DNA of 64,000 bases from Providencia rettgeri (GTDB lineage: Bacteria; Pseudomonadota; Gammaproteobacteria; Enterobacterales; Enterobacteriaceae): contig NZ_CP059348.1 in NCBI RefSeq assembly GCF_013702265.1, forward strand, positions 930,001 through 994,000, in the 5' to 3' direction. The notes beneath the pieces are model-generated. The model ran no database searches. It was not told the origin of the DNA and was given only the letters and a program-made list of their open reading frames with translations. Position 1 is the stretch's first letter. Each line of letters opens with the position of its first letter. Below, one piece after another: positions 30,963 to 41,524 of the stretch. Position numbers and translations under genes: made by a program.

Positions 30963-32708
30963 GTGCGATTATTTTCACAATTACGTTGGTATTTTATAAG
31001 CGAATGGCGTCGCTATGTTGGCGCGATTTGTTTTCTTGTGGTCATTGCTATTCTACAAATGATCCCACCGCGCTTTGTTGGTGTGATAGTGGATGGTATT
31101 AGCAAAGGGTCGATGACGAATCAACAGCTTTTGACATACGTATTATCCATGCTCGGAATTGCTTTAACCGTTTATGGGTTGCGTTACGTTTGGCGTTTAT
31201 GGCTATTTGGCGCTTCCTACAAATTGGCTGTCCGATTAAGACAGCAAATTTATCAGCAGCTTAGCTTACAAAATCAGCCATTTTATTTGAAATATCGCAC
31301 GGGAGATCTTATCGCGCGTACCACGAATGATGTAGATCGCGTGGTATTTGCTGCAGGTGAAGGCGTTTTAACTCTCGTTGACTCCTTGGTGATGGGATGT
31401 GCGGTCCTTATCATGATGAGCATAGAAATAAGTTGGCAGCTCACACTCCTTGCATTGATTCCGATGCCCATTATGGCGCTGGTCATTAAGCGTTATGGGG
31501 ACCAGCTTCATCACCGTTTTAAACATGCACAAGGTGCTTTTTCATCGTTAAATAACCATGCACAAGAGAGCTTAACCAGTATCCGAATGATCAAAGCATT
31601 CGGTCTTGAAAACCATCAATCCAATCAATTTGAGCAAGTTGCCACTGAAGCTGGGCGAAGAAATATGCATGTTGCGAAGATTGATGCTCGTTTCGACCCA
31701 ACCATTTTTATGGCGATTGGAATGGCAAACTTATTAGCCATCGCGGGTGGAAGCTGGATGGTGTTGAATGACACATTAACCCTCGGTGATCTTACCAGCT
31801 TTGTGATGTATTTAGGGCTGATGATCTGGCCGATGCTTGCTCTTGCATGGATGTTTAACATTGTTGAACGAGGAAGTGCAGCGTATAGCCGGATTTTAAG
31901 CTTATTAGACGAGCCATTAGTGATTAAAGATGGTAGTCAAAGCTTGCTTGCAGAAAAAGGCGAGTTAAACGTCAATATCAGAACATTTTCGTATCCTGAA
32001 ACCCAGCGCCATGCTTTGCATGATATCCAGTTCAACGTAAAACCAGGGGGATTCCTTGGATTATGTGGGCCAACGGGGTCGGGAAAATCGACATTACTTA
32101 CTGTATTACAACGTCATTTTGATGTGAATGACGGTGAGATTATTTATCAGAATAAATTACTGACAGATATTCGGCTCGATGAGTGGCGGGCAAGGTTATC
32201 AATAGTGAATCAATCTCCATTCCTATTTTCTGATTCGGTCGCAAACAACATCGCTCTTGGGCAGCCTAATGCAACAATGGAGCAAATAGAAGAAGCGGCT
32301 CGAGTGGCTTGTGTGCATGAAGATATTTTACGTCTACCAGAAGGGTATCAAACCCAGGTGGGAGAGCGTGGCGTTATGCTTTCAGGGGGGCAAAAACAGC
32401 GGATTTCCATAGCCCGTGCAATTTTACAAAATGCAGAAATTCTTATTTTAGATGATGCGCTATCTGCGGTTGACGGGCAGACAGAGCACACCATTTTGCA
32501 GAATTTGAGTCGTTGGAGGCAGGGGAGAACGTTGATCATTAGCGCACATCGACTATCGGCTTTGGTGGATGCTGATAATATTCTTGTACTATGCCATGGT
32601 GGCATAGTTGCCAAAGGTACTCATAAAGTACTTTCCCAGCAATCTGGTTGGTACAGCGATATGTATCATTATCAGCAAATCGAAGCTGCTTTGGACGGTG
32701 ATCTATGA
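30963..32708 (+). CDS. mdlA: ABC transporter half-protein MdlA (SmdA)
   Basis: This is a type I ABC exporter half with six transmembrane helices and a C-terminal ATPase. Walker A is GPTGSGKST, the signature is [14 protein letters not shown] and Walker B is [12 protein letters not shown], where Asp replaces the usual catalytic Glu, giving one degenerate site. It starts with GTG ([11 protein letters not shown] matches E. coli). It pairs with MdlB as a heterodimer; the substrate is unknown. The length is 581 residues. Confidence 0.95.
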   Translation: MRLFSQLRWYFISEWRRYVGAICFLVVIAILQMIPPRFVGVIVDGISKGSMTNQQLLTYVLSMLGIALTVYGLRYVWRLWLFGASYKLAVRLRQQIYQQLSLQNQPFYLKYRTGDLIARTTNDVDRVVFAAGEGVLTLVDSLVMGCAVLIMMSIEISWQLTLLALIPMPIMALVIKRYGDQLHHRFKHAQGAFSSLNNHAQESLTSIRMIKAFGLENHQSNQFEQVATEAGRRNMHVAKIDARFDPTIFMAIGMANLLAIAGGSWMVLNDTLTLGDLTSFVMYLGLMIWPMLALAWMFNIVERGSAAYSRILSLLDEPLVIKDGSQSLLAEKGELNVNIRTFSYPETQRHALHDIQFNVKPGGFLGLCGPTGSGKSTLLTVLQRHFDVNDGEIIYQNKLLTDIRLDEWRARLSIVNQSPFLFSDSVANNIALGQPNATMEQIEEAARVACVHEDILRLPEGYQTQVGERGVMLSGGQKQRISIARAILQNAEILILDDALSAVDGQTEHTILQNLSRWRQGRTLIISAHRLSALVDADNILVLCHGGIVAKGTHKVLSQQSGWYSDMYHYQQIEAALDGDL

Positions 32709-34489
32709 GCCAGAGAAAGCCGCTTTGGCCAGCATTAAAACGCTTATTATCTTACGGTAAACCTTACCGCGGTACCATGGGGGTAGCGATTGCCATGCTA
32801 TGGTTGGCTGCTGCCGCAGAAGTTAGTGGGCCCTTACTGATTAGCTACTTTATTGACAATATGGTGGCGAAAAAACAGATCATTATGCCGCTAACGCTGT
32901 ATATGGTGATTGGATTTATTGCGTTGCAAATCATTGCTGCACTTCTTCATTACCATCAAAAAATTCTGTTTAATCAAGCTTCAGTTGGCGTGGTGCAAAA
33001 TCTACGGACCGATGTGATGAATGCGGCTCTGCGCCAGCCATTAAGTGCTTTTGATAAGCAACCCGTGGGGCAGATTATTTCTCGTGTCACCAACGATACT
33101 GAGGTGATCAAAGATCTGTTTGTTATGGTTGTACCAACGATCTTTCGCAGTTTGGCATTAATTTGTGCCATGCTAGTCGCCATGTTTTCTTTAGAGTGGC
33201 GAATGGCATCCATTGCGGTACTCATTTTCCCAGCGGTTCTGGTTGTAATGTTGGTTTATCAGCGACTTAGTACGCCAATTGTGCGCCGTGTTAGGGCATA
33301 CCTTGCAGATATTAATAATGGTTTCAATGAAGTCATTAATGGTATGACGGTTATCCAGCAATTTTTACAGCAAGCCAGATTTGGCAAAAAAATGCTGGAA
33401 GCAAGTGAAGATCACTATCATTCCCGAATGAAAGCATTGAAATTAGATGGACTATTACTCAGACCACTGCTGAGTTTGTTCTCTGCCTGTGTGCTATGTG
33501 GGCTATTGTTACTATTTGGATTTGACGGTACTAGCACTGTGGGTGTCGGGGTTTTGTATGTTTTCATTAATTATTTAGGTCGTTTAAACGAACCATTAAT
33601 TGAGCTGACATCTCAGCAATCCATGTTGCAACAAGCGGTTGTATCCGGTGAACGTGTTTTTGAATTGATGGATAGCCCACAGCAAGGTTATGGCGAAAAT
33701 ATTGCGCCATTACAGGGCGGGGCAATTGAGATAAAACACCTCTCTTTTGCTTATCGGGATGATAAAAAAGTCCTTGATGATATTAATTTATCCGTCCCAG
33801 AACACCATTTTGTGGCACTCGTTGGGCACACGGGAAGTGGAAAAAGTACCATTGCAAACTTAATCATGGGGTATTACCCATGGCAGGAAGGGGAGATTTT
33901 ACTGGATGGACGAGATTTAAATTCACTTTCCCATCAAGTATTACGAAATGGTATTGCTATGGTGCAGCAGGACCCAGTAGTACTCGCGGCTTCATTTTTT
34001 GATAACGTGGCTCTAGGGCGCGATGTTTCCCAAGAAAAAGTGTGGGAAGTCCTTGAAACTGTACAATTAGCTCAGCATGTCCGTGAATTGCCTGATGGAT
34101 TAGATTCGTTGTTAGGTGAGCAAGGAAACACTTTATCCGTTGGGCAACGACAGTTATTAGCGATGGCACGAGTACTCGTCGTAACACCGAAAATTCTGAT
34201 ATTGGATGAAGCGACCGCGAATATAGACTCTGGTACTGAGCAGGCAATTCAAAAGGCGTTACGTGTTATTCGTCGAAACACTACGCTGGTGGTGATAGCT
34301 CATCGCTTATCGACGATTGTGGATGCTGACCAAGTTGTTGTTCTTCATCGAGGAATGATCGTTGAGCAAGGAAATCATGCTGAGCTTCTCCTGCAGGAAG
34401 GCCGCTATTACCAAATGTATCAATTACAACAAGTGGGCGAGTCGCTGAACTCTCGTGATGAAGCGGCTGCGGAAGCATTATTAGTTTAG
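32705..34489 (+). CDS. mdlB: ABC transporter half-protein MdlB (SmdB)
   Basis: This is the partner of MdlA, with the ATG overlapping the mdlA stop by 4 bp. It has six helices, then Walker [10 protein letters not shown], signature [14 protein letters not shown] and Walker [13 protein letters not shown] with the catalytic Glu intact. The heterodimer therefore has one consensus and one degenerate ATP site, as in other heterodimeric exporters. The length is 594 residues. In E. coli glnK-amtB follows; here tesB does. Confidence 0.95.
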   Translation: MSQRKPLWPALKRLLSYGKPYRGTMGVAIAMLWLAAAAEVSGPLLISYFIDNMVAKKQIIMPLTLYMVIGFIALQIIAALLHYHQKILFNQASVGVVQNLRTDVMNAALRQPLSAFDKQPVGQIISRVTNDTEVIKDLFVMVVPTIFRSLALICAMLVAMFSLEWRMASIAVLIFPAVLVVMLVYQRLSTPIVRRVRAYLADINNGFNEVINGMTVIQQFLQQARFGKKMLEASEDHYHSRMKALKLDGLLLRPLLSLFSACVLCGLLLLFGFDGTSTVGVGVLYVFINYLGRLNEPLIELTSQQSMLQQAVVSGERVFELMDSPQQGYGENIAPLQGGAIEIKHLSFAYRDDKKVLDDINLSVPEHHFVALVGHTGSGKSTIANLIMGYYPWQEGEILLDGRDLNSLSHQVLRNGIAMVQQDPVVLAASFFDNVALGRDVSQEKVWEVLETVQLAQHVRELPDGLDSLLGEQGNTLSVGQRQLLAMARVLVVTPKILILDEATANIDSGTEQAIQKALRVIRRNTTLVVIAHRLSTIVDADQVVVLHRGMIVEQGNHAELLLQEGRYYQMYQLQQVGESLNSRDEAAAEALLV

Positions 34490-34536
34490 TTAGTACTCAC
34501 TGACTGGTTTGTATGGAATTGATAAGGTTACCAAAT

Positions 34537-34614
34537 AAGAAAAGCCTCACAATTAGGAGTTCCTATCTAGTTGAGGCTTTTCTTGTTTTAAAGTAAGTAA
34601 TGACTTACTTTTTT
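34537..34614. terminator. Terminators between mdlB and tesB
   Basis: A 13-bp stem (34537-34549 with 34572-34584) can serve both strands. A second 8-bp stem (AAGTAAGT with ACTTACTT, 34591-34610) is followed by T residues on the plus strand. Confidence 0.8.
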
Positions 34615-34636
34615 CGGGCTGATATAAATCGGGAAA

Positions 34637-35503
34637 TTATCGAGGTTTTCTCTTACGAATGACCCCTTCTTGTACCGTAGTTGCCACTAAATCCCCTTGT
34701 TGATTATAAATTTGCCCTTTAACAAAGCCACGCCCACCAGAAGCAGAAGGGCTCTCAATAGCATACAGTAACCATTCATCAATACGATAAGGGCGATGGA
34801 ACCACATTGAGTGGTCAATCGTAGCCACTTGTAAATCGCGTTCCATAAAGCCGCGGCCATGAGGCTGTAATGCAGCGGGAAGGAAATTGTAATCCGATGC
34901 GTAGCCTAGCAAGTAGTCATGTAACTCTGGTGTATTGGGAAGCTCTCCTTTCGCTTTAAACCAAATATAGCGAAATGGTTCTTGAGGTGCGCTATCAAAC
35001 GGGCTATAGAATTGAATCGGGCGAAACTCGAAAGGATTAGGGCGCAGTGCATATTTTTTGACAGCATCGGGAAGCTGGTCTGCGAAGCGTTGAATGATTT
35101 CATCCTGTGAAATCAATTGCTCTGGCGCGGGGACATCGGGCATTAAATTTTGATGGTTAAACCCGTATTCTTGTTCTTGAAATGAGGCGGTCATAAAGAA
35201 GATCGGTTTACCATTTTGAATGGCGCTAATACGACGTGTACTAAAGCTGCCACCATCACGCAAAATTTCTACATCGTAAACAATCGGTTTTTGGCTGTCT
35301 CCTGGGCGCAGAAAATAGCTATGAAATGAGGTTATGATGCGACCTTCGGGTGTGGTTTGTTTCGCTGCATACATGGCTTGTCCAACAACTTGTCCACCAA
35401 AAACTTGCGGCAAACCAAGATCTTCACTTTGCCCCCGAAAAATACCTTCTTCAATTTTTTCGAGTTTAATTAGGCTAATTAAGTTTTGTAATTCTGTGCT
35501 CAT
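34637..35503 (-). CDS. tesB: Acyl-CoA thioesterase II
   Basis: The 288-residue double-hotdog thioesterase carries the catalytic Asp in [13 protein letters not shown]. It cleaves a broad range of acyl-CoAs. It is convergent with mdlB and divergent from ybaY. Confidence 0.96.
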   Translation of the reverse strand: MSTELQNLISLIKLEKIEEGIFRGQSEDLGLPQVFGGQVVGQAMYAAKQTTPEGRIITSFHSYFLRPGDSQKPIVYDVEILRDGGSFSTRRISAIQNGKPIFFMTASFQEQEYGFNHQNLMPDVPAPEQLISQDEIIQRFADQLPDAVKKYALRPNPFEFRPIQFYSPFDSAPQEPFRYIWFKAKGELPNTPELHDYLLGYASDYNFLPAALQPHGRGFMERDLQVATIDHSMWFHRPYRIDEWLLYAIESPSASGGRGFVKGQIYNQQGDLVATTVQEGVIRKRKPR

Positions 35504-35741
35504 AGTTACCTTGAAGATGGTTAAAAAATATCAGATGCAGCTATTTTCCCATTAATCTACAGAAATAGGTAGGCAGTTTGTGTACGGATTAATTGACAAT
35601 CGTTTTTGGTTACAATTTGAAATATAATTTCATTATTTAATTTGTATTAGATATAATTTTCTAAGTTTAGATAAACTCTAATATATCAAGAATAATCATA
35701 TTGAAATGTCTAGTTAAATCAAAATATTACAGGTAATTATA

Positions 35742-36200
35742 ATGACATTCTATCGCTACGTGATTAGTTCGTTGATACTTATTTTCTTAGTAGGTTGCGA
35801 AGGGAACAACGCCAATCCCCCTGAAAAAAGGGTGAAAGGGAAAAGTAATCGCGAAAATCAGCAGGTAGACATTGGTACGATCAGCGGAAATATCCTTATT
35901 GCTAAAAATAAAGGATTATCTGAAAACGTGGATATTACGGTTACCATGGTAGATAACTCATTTGTTGAGTTACCAGCGCTGATATTATCTCAAAAGCACT
36001 ATACTAACTTGAACAATCAAGTGACGCTTCCGTATCAGCTGACATACCACAAAAATGAAATAAGAAACCAAGCTAAAATCACGGTTAGTGCGACGTTACA
36101 CGTTGATGGAAAATTAGTCTATATTACAGAATCGTCGACCGAAGTGATCAACAATGGCATGGTTGAAAATATTGATTTACTACTGGTTCCTGCTAACTAG
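35742..36200 (+). CDS. ybaY: YbaY-like lipoprotein (YscW family)
   Basis: A lipoprotein signal ends in FLVGC (Cys at about 19). A short polar linker leads to a single beta-rich YscW-type domain containing GTISGNILIAKN, ILSQKHYT and VTLPYQLTYHKNEI. At 152 residues it is shorter than E. coli YbaY (190), lacking the Pro/Ser-rich tail. It sits between tesB and ffs as in E. coli, which supports orthology despite low identity. Confidence 0.85.
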   Translation: MTFYRYVISSLILIFLVGCEGNNANPPEKRVKGKSNRENQQVDIGTISGNILIAKNKGLSENVDITVTMVDNSFVELPALILSQKHYTNLNNQVTLPYQLTYHKNEIRNQAKITVSATLHVDGKLVYITESSTEVINNGMVENIDLLLVPAN

Positions 36201-36316
36201 TGGTTGCTTCTTATTAGTAAGTATTAATTCCTGCCAATATTTATTGTTCATACCAAACTGTATTAAATAGCCATTCAGATTTTTGTGTAATAAAACAGCA
36301 CTTGACCGCCACTTTC

Positions 36317-36345
36317 TTGCTATTTAACTATCTATCAAGCATAAT
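36317..36345 (+). promoter_or_regulatory. Promoter of ffs
   Basis: TTGCTA (36317-36322) and CATAAT (36340-36345) are 17 bp apart, with a GC-rich discriminator. The start near 36352 leaves a leader of about 20 nt before the mature RNA, as expected for RNase P processing. Confidence 0.65.
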
Positions 36346-36372
36346 GCCCGTGCTTTGAAAGAAGCAATCAAT

Positions 36373-36486
36373 GGGGGCTCTGTTGGTTCTCCCGCAACGC
36401 TAACTTGTTAACTAGGTCAGGTCCGGAAGGAAGCAGCCATAGCAGGGGTCGTGTGTGCCGGGATGTCGCTGGCAGGGCTCCCACCC
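36373..36486 (+). ncRNA. ffs: 4.5S RNA of the signal recognition particle
   Basis: The 114-nt sequence starts GGGGGCTCTGTTGGTTCTCC and contains the universally conserved Ffh-binding core CAGGTCCGGAAGGAAGCAGC. It closes with GCAGGGCTCCCACCC, pairing with the 5' end in one long hairpin. The length equals that of E. coli. It binds Ffh to target membrane proteins to the translocon. Confidence 0.97.
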
Positions 36487-36841
36487 AATATTAAATCCTC
36501 TCTTCATATTCTCGTTTTCATCAATCACATTTTCAGTAACAACAGCTATTGTCTTTTGGCTATGCTTTCTTGTTATTATCACGCTTGGTTTAATATATTT
36601 TAATAATAAGAAATTGATTACTATTCTTAATTGATATTTACAATGGTTAAATTGATATCGAAATAGCTATTATCGCATGAAATGTTAAATTAATTGGGAT
36701 TAGGGAAAGGCAAAAATAAAAGGATATAAAGAGGCTGTCAGTATTCGGTGAATACTAACTAAGATAAATAAGGAATTTTCATTGAGCCGATAAAGTATTA
36801 CCGGCTATAACCATTCACTATCTATGCGCGTAAATAAGTAT
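36487..36841. other. AT-rich gap between ffs and hha
   Basis: I see no coding region here. A hairpin at 36785-36806 (AGCCGATAA facing TTACCGGCT, with a G-U pair in minus-strand RNA) lies 36 bp past the hha stop and probably marks the hha 3' end. Confidence 0.5.
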
Positions 36842-37045
36842 TTATCTAACAAACTTCCAAACAGATGCTGGGATTTTATCGTAAAGTTTATTCATGGTGA
36901 GTTCGGCAAGACGATGATCTGCTGCAGAGTAAAATAACTCTAATTCATCATCAGATAACTCATACTTATTTTTCTCAATGACGCGCTCAAGTGTTTCAAT
37001 AGTGGTGCATTTTCTTAAACGCATCAGATAATCGGATTTGGTCAT
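36842..37045 (-). CDS. hha: Hemolysin expression modulator Hha
   Basis: Hha is a small nucleoid-associated protein that binds H-NS and strengthens silencing of AT-rich acquired genes. The 67 residues include [19 protein letters not shown] and [20 protein letters not shown], nearly identical to E. coli. AAGGGCG precedes the ATG. It follows tomB on the same strand; in E. coli the two behave like a toxin-antitoxin pair. Confidence 0.97.
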   Translation of the reverse strand: MTKSDYLMRLRKCTTIETLERVIEKNKYELSDDELELFYSAADHRLAELTMNKLYDKIPASVWKFVR

Positions 37046-37117
37046 AACGCCCTTTCTTTATGTGTCGATAACCTAAAATATACTATGGGATAGTGAAATT
37101 AAAGGTAAATGGTGATT

Positions 37118-37486
37118 CTATGTCTTACTTGTCAGGCATTTTAGATCATCATCGAGCACGGCGACAAGATTTTGATTCATACTTTCCCAGTCAATGATTT
37201 CGCTGAAAGTAATTACTGGGCTGCCAAATAAATTATATGTCTCGTCAAGATACTCTTCAACAAGAGAAATAACGAGATTTTCTTTTGGATACTTGATTTT
37301 GAATCGCCAGACAAAAGCTGCAATATGCTCAACGAGCTCATTGAGACTGATGCTTTGTGGCGAACTAAGATCATTTACCCAATGGGTGTTTGTTTTTTGT
37401 AAACTTGATATTGCGTCTCTATTCAAACTGTTACACAGATATTTTAATTCGGCTATATCATGTTTCTTGGGTGAGTATTCATCCAT
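37118..37486 (-). CDS. tomB: Hha antagonist TomB
   Basis: TomB reduces Hha toxicity and biofilm effects, in E. coli through oxygen-dependent oxidation of Hha. It begins MDEYSPKKHDIAELKYLCNSL and contains SLNELVEHIAAF as in E. coli. I chose the ATG at 37486 because GGAGGT is 5 nt before it; the frame runs on four codons upstream without support. The length is 122 residues. The C-terminal part diverges strongly from E. coli. Confidence 0.92.
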   Translation of the reverse strand: MDEYSPKKHDIAELKYLCNSLNRDAISSLQKTNTHWVNDLSSPQSISLNELVEHIAAFVWRFKIKYPKENLVISLVEEYLDETYNLFGSPVITFSEIIDWESMNQNLVAVLDDDLKCLTSKT

Positions 37487-37642
37487 AATCACCTCCATGG
37501 GCGAATCTGACTTTTACTTTGCGTATTTTTGTATCAAAAATAATGTCATATCAACTAAATATAAGCATCTGTTTTCAATATAAGCAAACATAGTTAGTAT
37601 ATTGATAAATATAAGATTATCACTAATTGAGAGAGTTTTTAG

Positions 37643-37837
37643 ATTGTCACTAATATAAAAGTAATATTCAAATATAAACTGATTGCTCAGATTGCTTTCG
37701 CCACATCAATAATAATAGCACTTTTATTTCATAAGTCACCACCCAATAATGACTTTTTTATGGAGGGAGCCGTAAGAGGACTAGGAAAAATCGGGCTAAT
37801 TATTTTTCTATCACACTCTAATGAAGAATGTAAATGA
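37643..37837 (+). CDS. Possible small membrane protein or gene remnant
   Basis: A 64-codon open frame contains two hydrophobic stretches (LIAQIAFATSIIIALLF and GLGKIGLIIFLS) separated by a polar loop. No ATG, GTG or TTG opens the frame; candidates are ATT at 37643 after GAGAG, or CTG at 37679, while the first ATG would leave only 25 residues. Rare codons (AGA, GGA, CTA) are common. I do not recognise it. It may be a decayed gene at the junction between tomB and mltD. The rest of the 526-bp gap shows nothing else. Confidence 0.25.
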   Translation: MVTNIKVIFKYKLIAQIAFATSIIIALLFHKSPPNNDFFMEGAVRGLGKIGLIIFLSHSNEECK

Positions 37838-37964
37838 TATTGTGCGGTTTAGACAATTAAGTGTATTTAGACGATATGTTACAACTAAAATTGTGATCGA
37901 GATTGATATCGAGATTAAACCTAATTAAATAGTTTATTTCTAATCATTGAAATTTATTTAATAT

Positions 37965-37999
37965 AAAATCCCCTAAGGTTTAACCTTTATGGGGATTTT
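37965..37999 (-). terminator. Terminator of mltD
   Basis: AAAATCCCC pairs with GGGGATTTT around a smaller inner hairpin, 14 bp after the mltD stop. Confidence 0.75.
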
Positions 38000-38012
38000 T
38001 GAAATATTTAAT

Positions 38013-39392
38013 TTAAAGATATAAATTCAATGTAACACCTGGCTTTAAATCTGCCATTTTAACACCTGAGTTCCAATTCATCAGGTCGTTAAGTTTAATT
38101 CCATGACGTTTAGCAATGCTGTAATAAGTATCGCCTTTTCTGACTTTGTAGGTTCCACCTTTACGGTTATTGCTGGTCGGTGTCGTACCTGAAATTTTTA
38201 ATGTTTGTCCTGGAACGATGTTAGCTTTAGCTGTTTTTAACCCATTTAACTGTTGGATGTTCTTTGCAGTTGTATTGAATTTCTTAGCAATACTTGCGAT
38301 AGATTCGCCTTTGCGAACTTTATAACTAAAGGTTTTAGCTTGCTTTGAGCTCGCTTTTGCTGTCTGGATGTTACTGGCTGCGGCTTGCGCATAACGATTT
38401 TGTGCTACCGCGTTGCGAATATCATTTAATACGTCTTGATCCGTCAGTGAAACTTTTAGCTGCTCAGCTTTTGCGGTTGGCAACATAATATAATGCGGGC
38501 CATTTGGTGACGTAACGCCTCGGGTATAACCCGAATTATAGGTTTTAATGGATTCTTCCGTTAAACCTGTTAATTCAGCAGCTTGAGTCAATGTGATTTG
38601 TTGTCCCACATCAACTTGCGTTAACCCTCTATTCTTATTGCTTTTTGGTAATCTGACTTGATAGCGTTCTGGTTGTCTTAGCACTTGGCTAAGCGCAAGG
38701 ATCTTCGGAACATATTGTTTGGTTTCTTTAGGTAATTGAAGAGACCAAAAATCTGTTGGTAAGCCAGCAGCTTCATTCTTTTTAATCGCGTTTTGTACGC
38801 AACCTTCACCGCAGTTATAAGCAGCAAGTGTGAGCTCCCAATCGTGACCAAACATAATGTTCAGATTTTCAAGGAGATCTAACGCTGCTTTTGTGGATGT
38901 CACAACATCGCGTCGCTCATCAACCCACTGCGTCTGTTTTAACCCATATGAACGTGCCGTGATGGGAACGATTTGCCAAAGACCCGCCGCTTGTGCAGGG
39001 GAAGTGGCTTTAGGGTTATATGAACTTTCAATGACAGGAATTAAGGCTAATTCCATTGGTAAGTTGCGATCATTGATTTCATCTACAATTAAGTACATGT
39101 AAGGCTCTGCTCTTACTGCCACATCATAGATAAAACTTTGTTTATTGGAGTAACTATTGGCCATTTCCCGAATTGTTGCGTTTTCGGGGATATCCATCTT
39201 CAGTTCACCACTAATATAACCCCAAAGGTCATGATCGACTTTGGAAACCTGTCTACTTGCTGCTTGGTTATGGGATGCAACAGTGTCAATTGAGTGGTTG
39301 GCTGAAGATTTTGGTTGCTTAACGGTGACTTTGGAAGTGCCTTGACAGCCCGCAAGCAAAACAATGGCGATGAGGGTCGCGATTATCTTCAT
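38013..39392 (-). CDS. mltD: Membrane-bound lytic murein transglycosylase D
   Basis: This outer-membrane lipoprotein (lipobox VLLAGC) cleaves glycan strands to 1,6-anhydro-MurNAc products, the substrates later imported by AmpG. The SLT domain has the catalytic Glu in LIPVIESSYNP and then AAGLWQI. Two LysM repeats, YKVRKGESIASIAKKFN and YKVRKGDTYYSIAKRHG, lie in the last 110 residues. The length is 459 residues. Confidence 0.96.
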   Translation of the reverse strand: MKIIATLIAIVLLAGCQGTSKVTVKQPKSSANHSIDTVASHNQAASRQVSKVDHDLWGYISGELKMDIPENATIREMANSYSNKQSFIYDVAVRAEPYMYLIVDEINDRNLPMELALIPVIESSYNPKATSPAQAAGLWQIVPITARSYGLKQTQWVDERRDVVTSTKAALDLLENLNIMFGHDWELTLAAYNCGEGCVQNAIKKNEAAGLPTDFWSLQLPKETKQYVPKILALSQVLRQPERYQVRLPKSNKNRGLTQVDVGQQITLTQAAELTGLTEESIKTYNSGYTRGVTSPNGPHYIMLPTAKAEQLKVSLTDQDVLNDIRNAVAQNRYAQAAASNIQTAKASSKQAKTFSYKVRKGESIASIAKKFNTTAKNIQQLNGLKTAKANIVPGQTLKISGTTPTSNNRKGGTYKVRKGDTYYSIAKRHGIKLNDLMNWNSGVKMADLKPGVTLNLYL

Positions 39393-39474
39393 TAGCTCTG
39401 TTTTTCTTTGTTTTTAATGTTTAAAAGTTGACCAGATAATACTGGCTTTAGCTGTTATTGACAATAATTATACA

Positions 39475-40227
39475 TCAATATTCATCTTTTAATTGGCGTA
39501 ATAATGTAAAAACTGCTCGTAATGATGGATTTGTCATATTAATGTTCAGTTTTTGTTGCAATTCAGGGTTTTCGCACTGTAAAAAAATGTTGATATTTTT
39601 CTCAGTTTTCAATGTGCTAGGTACTGTTGCTTGCTGATTATTGCGCAAAGTTCTTACTTTTTCGGAATAATTCGTAATTGTCTCATTTTCAGGCCAAATA
39701 TGATGAGCGAATTGTAAATTAGACTGCGTATATTCATGCGCACAGCAGATGAGAGTATCATCAGGAAGTGCTGCAATTTTTTGAATCGATTGATACATTT
39801 GAGCGGGAGTACCCTCAAAGATCCGCCCACAACCGGCTGAAAATAATGTATCGCCACAAAATAGGTAAGGAGCTTGGTAAAAACCAATATGTCCAAGCGT
39901 GTGACCTGGGAGACCGATGACTTGAAAATTGAAGTCACCAATGGTGACGGAATCTCCATCGCACACCAACTCTGTAGCCCCTTTAACTAAGGTTTCTTGG
40001 GGGCCAAATACAGGGATTTTTGGATATTGGGCAATAATTTCTTTCACACCCTGTGTATGGTCGTTATGATGATGGGTGAGTAAAATTGCAACAGGGGTCA
40101 ATTGGTTAGCCGTTAATATTGAGAGAACCGGCTCTGACTCAGCAGGGTCAACGATGATACACTGCTGGTTGTTTGCTAGTAGCCAAATGTAATTATCATT
40201 TAACGCTGGTACTCGAATTAACTCCAT
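39475..40227 (-). CDS. gloB: Hydroxyacylglutathione hydrolase (glyoxalase II)
   Basis: GloB hydrolyses S-lactoylglutathione in methylglyoxal detoxification. The metallo-beta-lactamase metal motif is THHHNDHTQG, and GHTLGHIGF and FCGDTLFSAGCGR follow. I chose the ATG at 40227 (MELIRVPALNDNYIW) because GAGG lies upstream; the TTG at 40233 is less likely. The length is 250 residues. It is divergent from yafS, as in E. coli. Confidence 0.96.
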   Translation of the reverse strand: MELIRVPALNDNYIWLLANNQQCIIVDPAESEPVLSILTANQLTPVAILLTHHHNDHTQGVKEIIAQYPKIPVFGPQETLVKGATELVCDGDSVTIGDFNFQVIGLPGHTLGHIGFYQAPYLFCGDTLFSAGCGRIFEGTPAQMYQSIQKIAALPDDTLICCAHEYTQSNLQFAHHIWPENETITNYSEKVRTLRNNQQATVPSTLKTEKNINIFLQCENPELQQKLNINMTNPSLRAVFTLLRQLKDEY

Positions 40228-40261
40228 AATCAACCTCGATCCGATTTTTAAGGGGAATGTT

Positions 40262-40987
40262 ATGAAACCTGCGCGTATTGAAGAAAAGATTCAAATGCCC
40301 GCCAGTTGGTCTGATATTCCTTTTGGTGAACACTATCGCCAAGCCTTGGAAGCCCAGTTAGCGCCTTGGTGGCAAAAAATGTTTGGTTTTCACCTGCTTA
40401 AATTAGGTCATTTGAGTACAGAAATCCACACTAAAGAGTGCATGATCCCTCATCAATTCACGCTAGGTGAAGATCCTCACGTATTTGATGTCGCAGCAAA
40501 TCCCGAAGCTCTGCCTTTTGCGGATAAGACTATTGATGCCTGTTTAATGCCCCATTTACTTGCCTATAGTCATGATCCGCATTGGATCTTGCGGGAAGTT
40601 GATCGGGTATTGATCGATGATGGTTGGCTGATTTTATCGGGGTTTAACCCATTTAGCCTAGCAGGAATGGCTAAATTAGTGCCTATTTTGCGTAAGCAGC
40701 AGCCTTACTGTAGCCGTTTTTTCCCTTCTCTCCGGGTATTTGATTGGCTAGGGTTGCTCAATTATGAGGTGCTATATCACCGAAACTGCCAAGTGCTTCC
40801 TTGGGTTTCATCGGAAAAACGGGTCAATAAACGTTGTGGTGGAATTGGCGTGATCAGCGTGATTGTTGCAAGAAAACGGACATATCCATTAACGCCAACG
40901 CCCTTGAAATTTAAGCAGCCTAAGGTGAAAATTTCAACAGCGTTGGGTGCAACGAAAGAAATCAGTAAATCGAAGCAACTTCGTTAA
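40262..40987 (+). CDS. yafS: SAM-dependent methyltransferase YafS
   Basis: The 241-residue class I methyltransferase contains ALPFADKTIDACLMPHLLAY and ILREVDRVLIDDGWLILSGF, as in the Methyltransf_11 family. The glycine-rich SAM motif is weak (HVFDVAANPEALP). The substrate is unknown. AGGGG lies 6-7 nt before the ATG. It is convergent with rnhA. Confidence 0.9.
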   Translation: MKPARIEEKIQMPASWSDIPFGEHYRQALEAQLAPWWQKMFGFHLLKLGHLSTEIHTKECMIPHQFTLGEDPHVFDVAANPEALPFADKTIDACLMPHLLAYSHDPHWILREVDRVLIDDGWLILSGFNPFSLAGMAKLVPILRKQQPYCSRFFPSLRVFDWLGLLNYEVLYHRNCQVLPWVSSEKRVNKRCGGIGVISVIVARKRTYPLTPTPLKFKQPKVKISTALGATKEISKSKQLR

Positions 40988-40999
40988 GTCTGAACCTGA

Positions 41000-41470
41000 C
41001 TATTCTTGATTAGGCTGGTAGCCTGTATCTTCTTTTGTTGGCGCATTGGCCGCGGCGCGAGCTAATTCATCACACTTTTCATTCTCCGCATGCCCCGCAT
41101 GACCTTTTACCCAGCGCCAATCGATAGTATGGCGCGTAATTGCTTGGTCGAGACGCTTCCAAAGATCCACATTGACCACTGGCGATTTATCCGCTTTTTT
41201 CCATTGGCGACGCTTCCAGTTATGGATCCATTGAGTGATCCCTTGACGTACATATTGGCTATCGGTGGTCAGGATAATATCGCAAGGTCGGGTAAGTGAC
41301 TCTAAAGCAACGATTGCCGCGAGTAATTCCATGCGATTATTGGTGGTGAGGAAAAAACCATCACTGAGTGTTTTCTCATGTTGCTGATAACGAAGTACGA
41401 TACCGTATCCGCCGGGTCCTGGGTTACCTAAACAAGACCCATCAGTGAAAATTTCTACCTGCTTTGTCAT
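41000..41470 (-). CDS. rnhA: Ribonuclease HI
   Basis: This enzyme degrades the RNA strand of RNA-DNA hybrids. The four catalytic acids are in [29 protein letters not shown] and KCDELA. The basic protrusion [18 protein letters not shown] is present. The length is 156 residues. It is divergent from dnaQ with 54 bp between the starts, as in E. coli. Confidence 0.98.
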   Translation of the reverse strand: MTKQVEIFTDGSCLGNPGPGGYGIVLRYQQHEKTLSDGFFLTTNNRMELLAAIVALESLTRPCDIILTTDSQYVRQGITQWIHNWKRRQWKKADKSPVVNVDLWKRLDQAITRHTIDWRWVKGHAGHAENEKCDELARAAANAPTKEDTGYQPNQE

Positions 41471-41524
41471 TTCTGTTACACTCTTCCTTATTCATCAACT
41501 TCTAGTTTGACACAAAAAAACATT

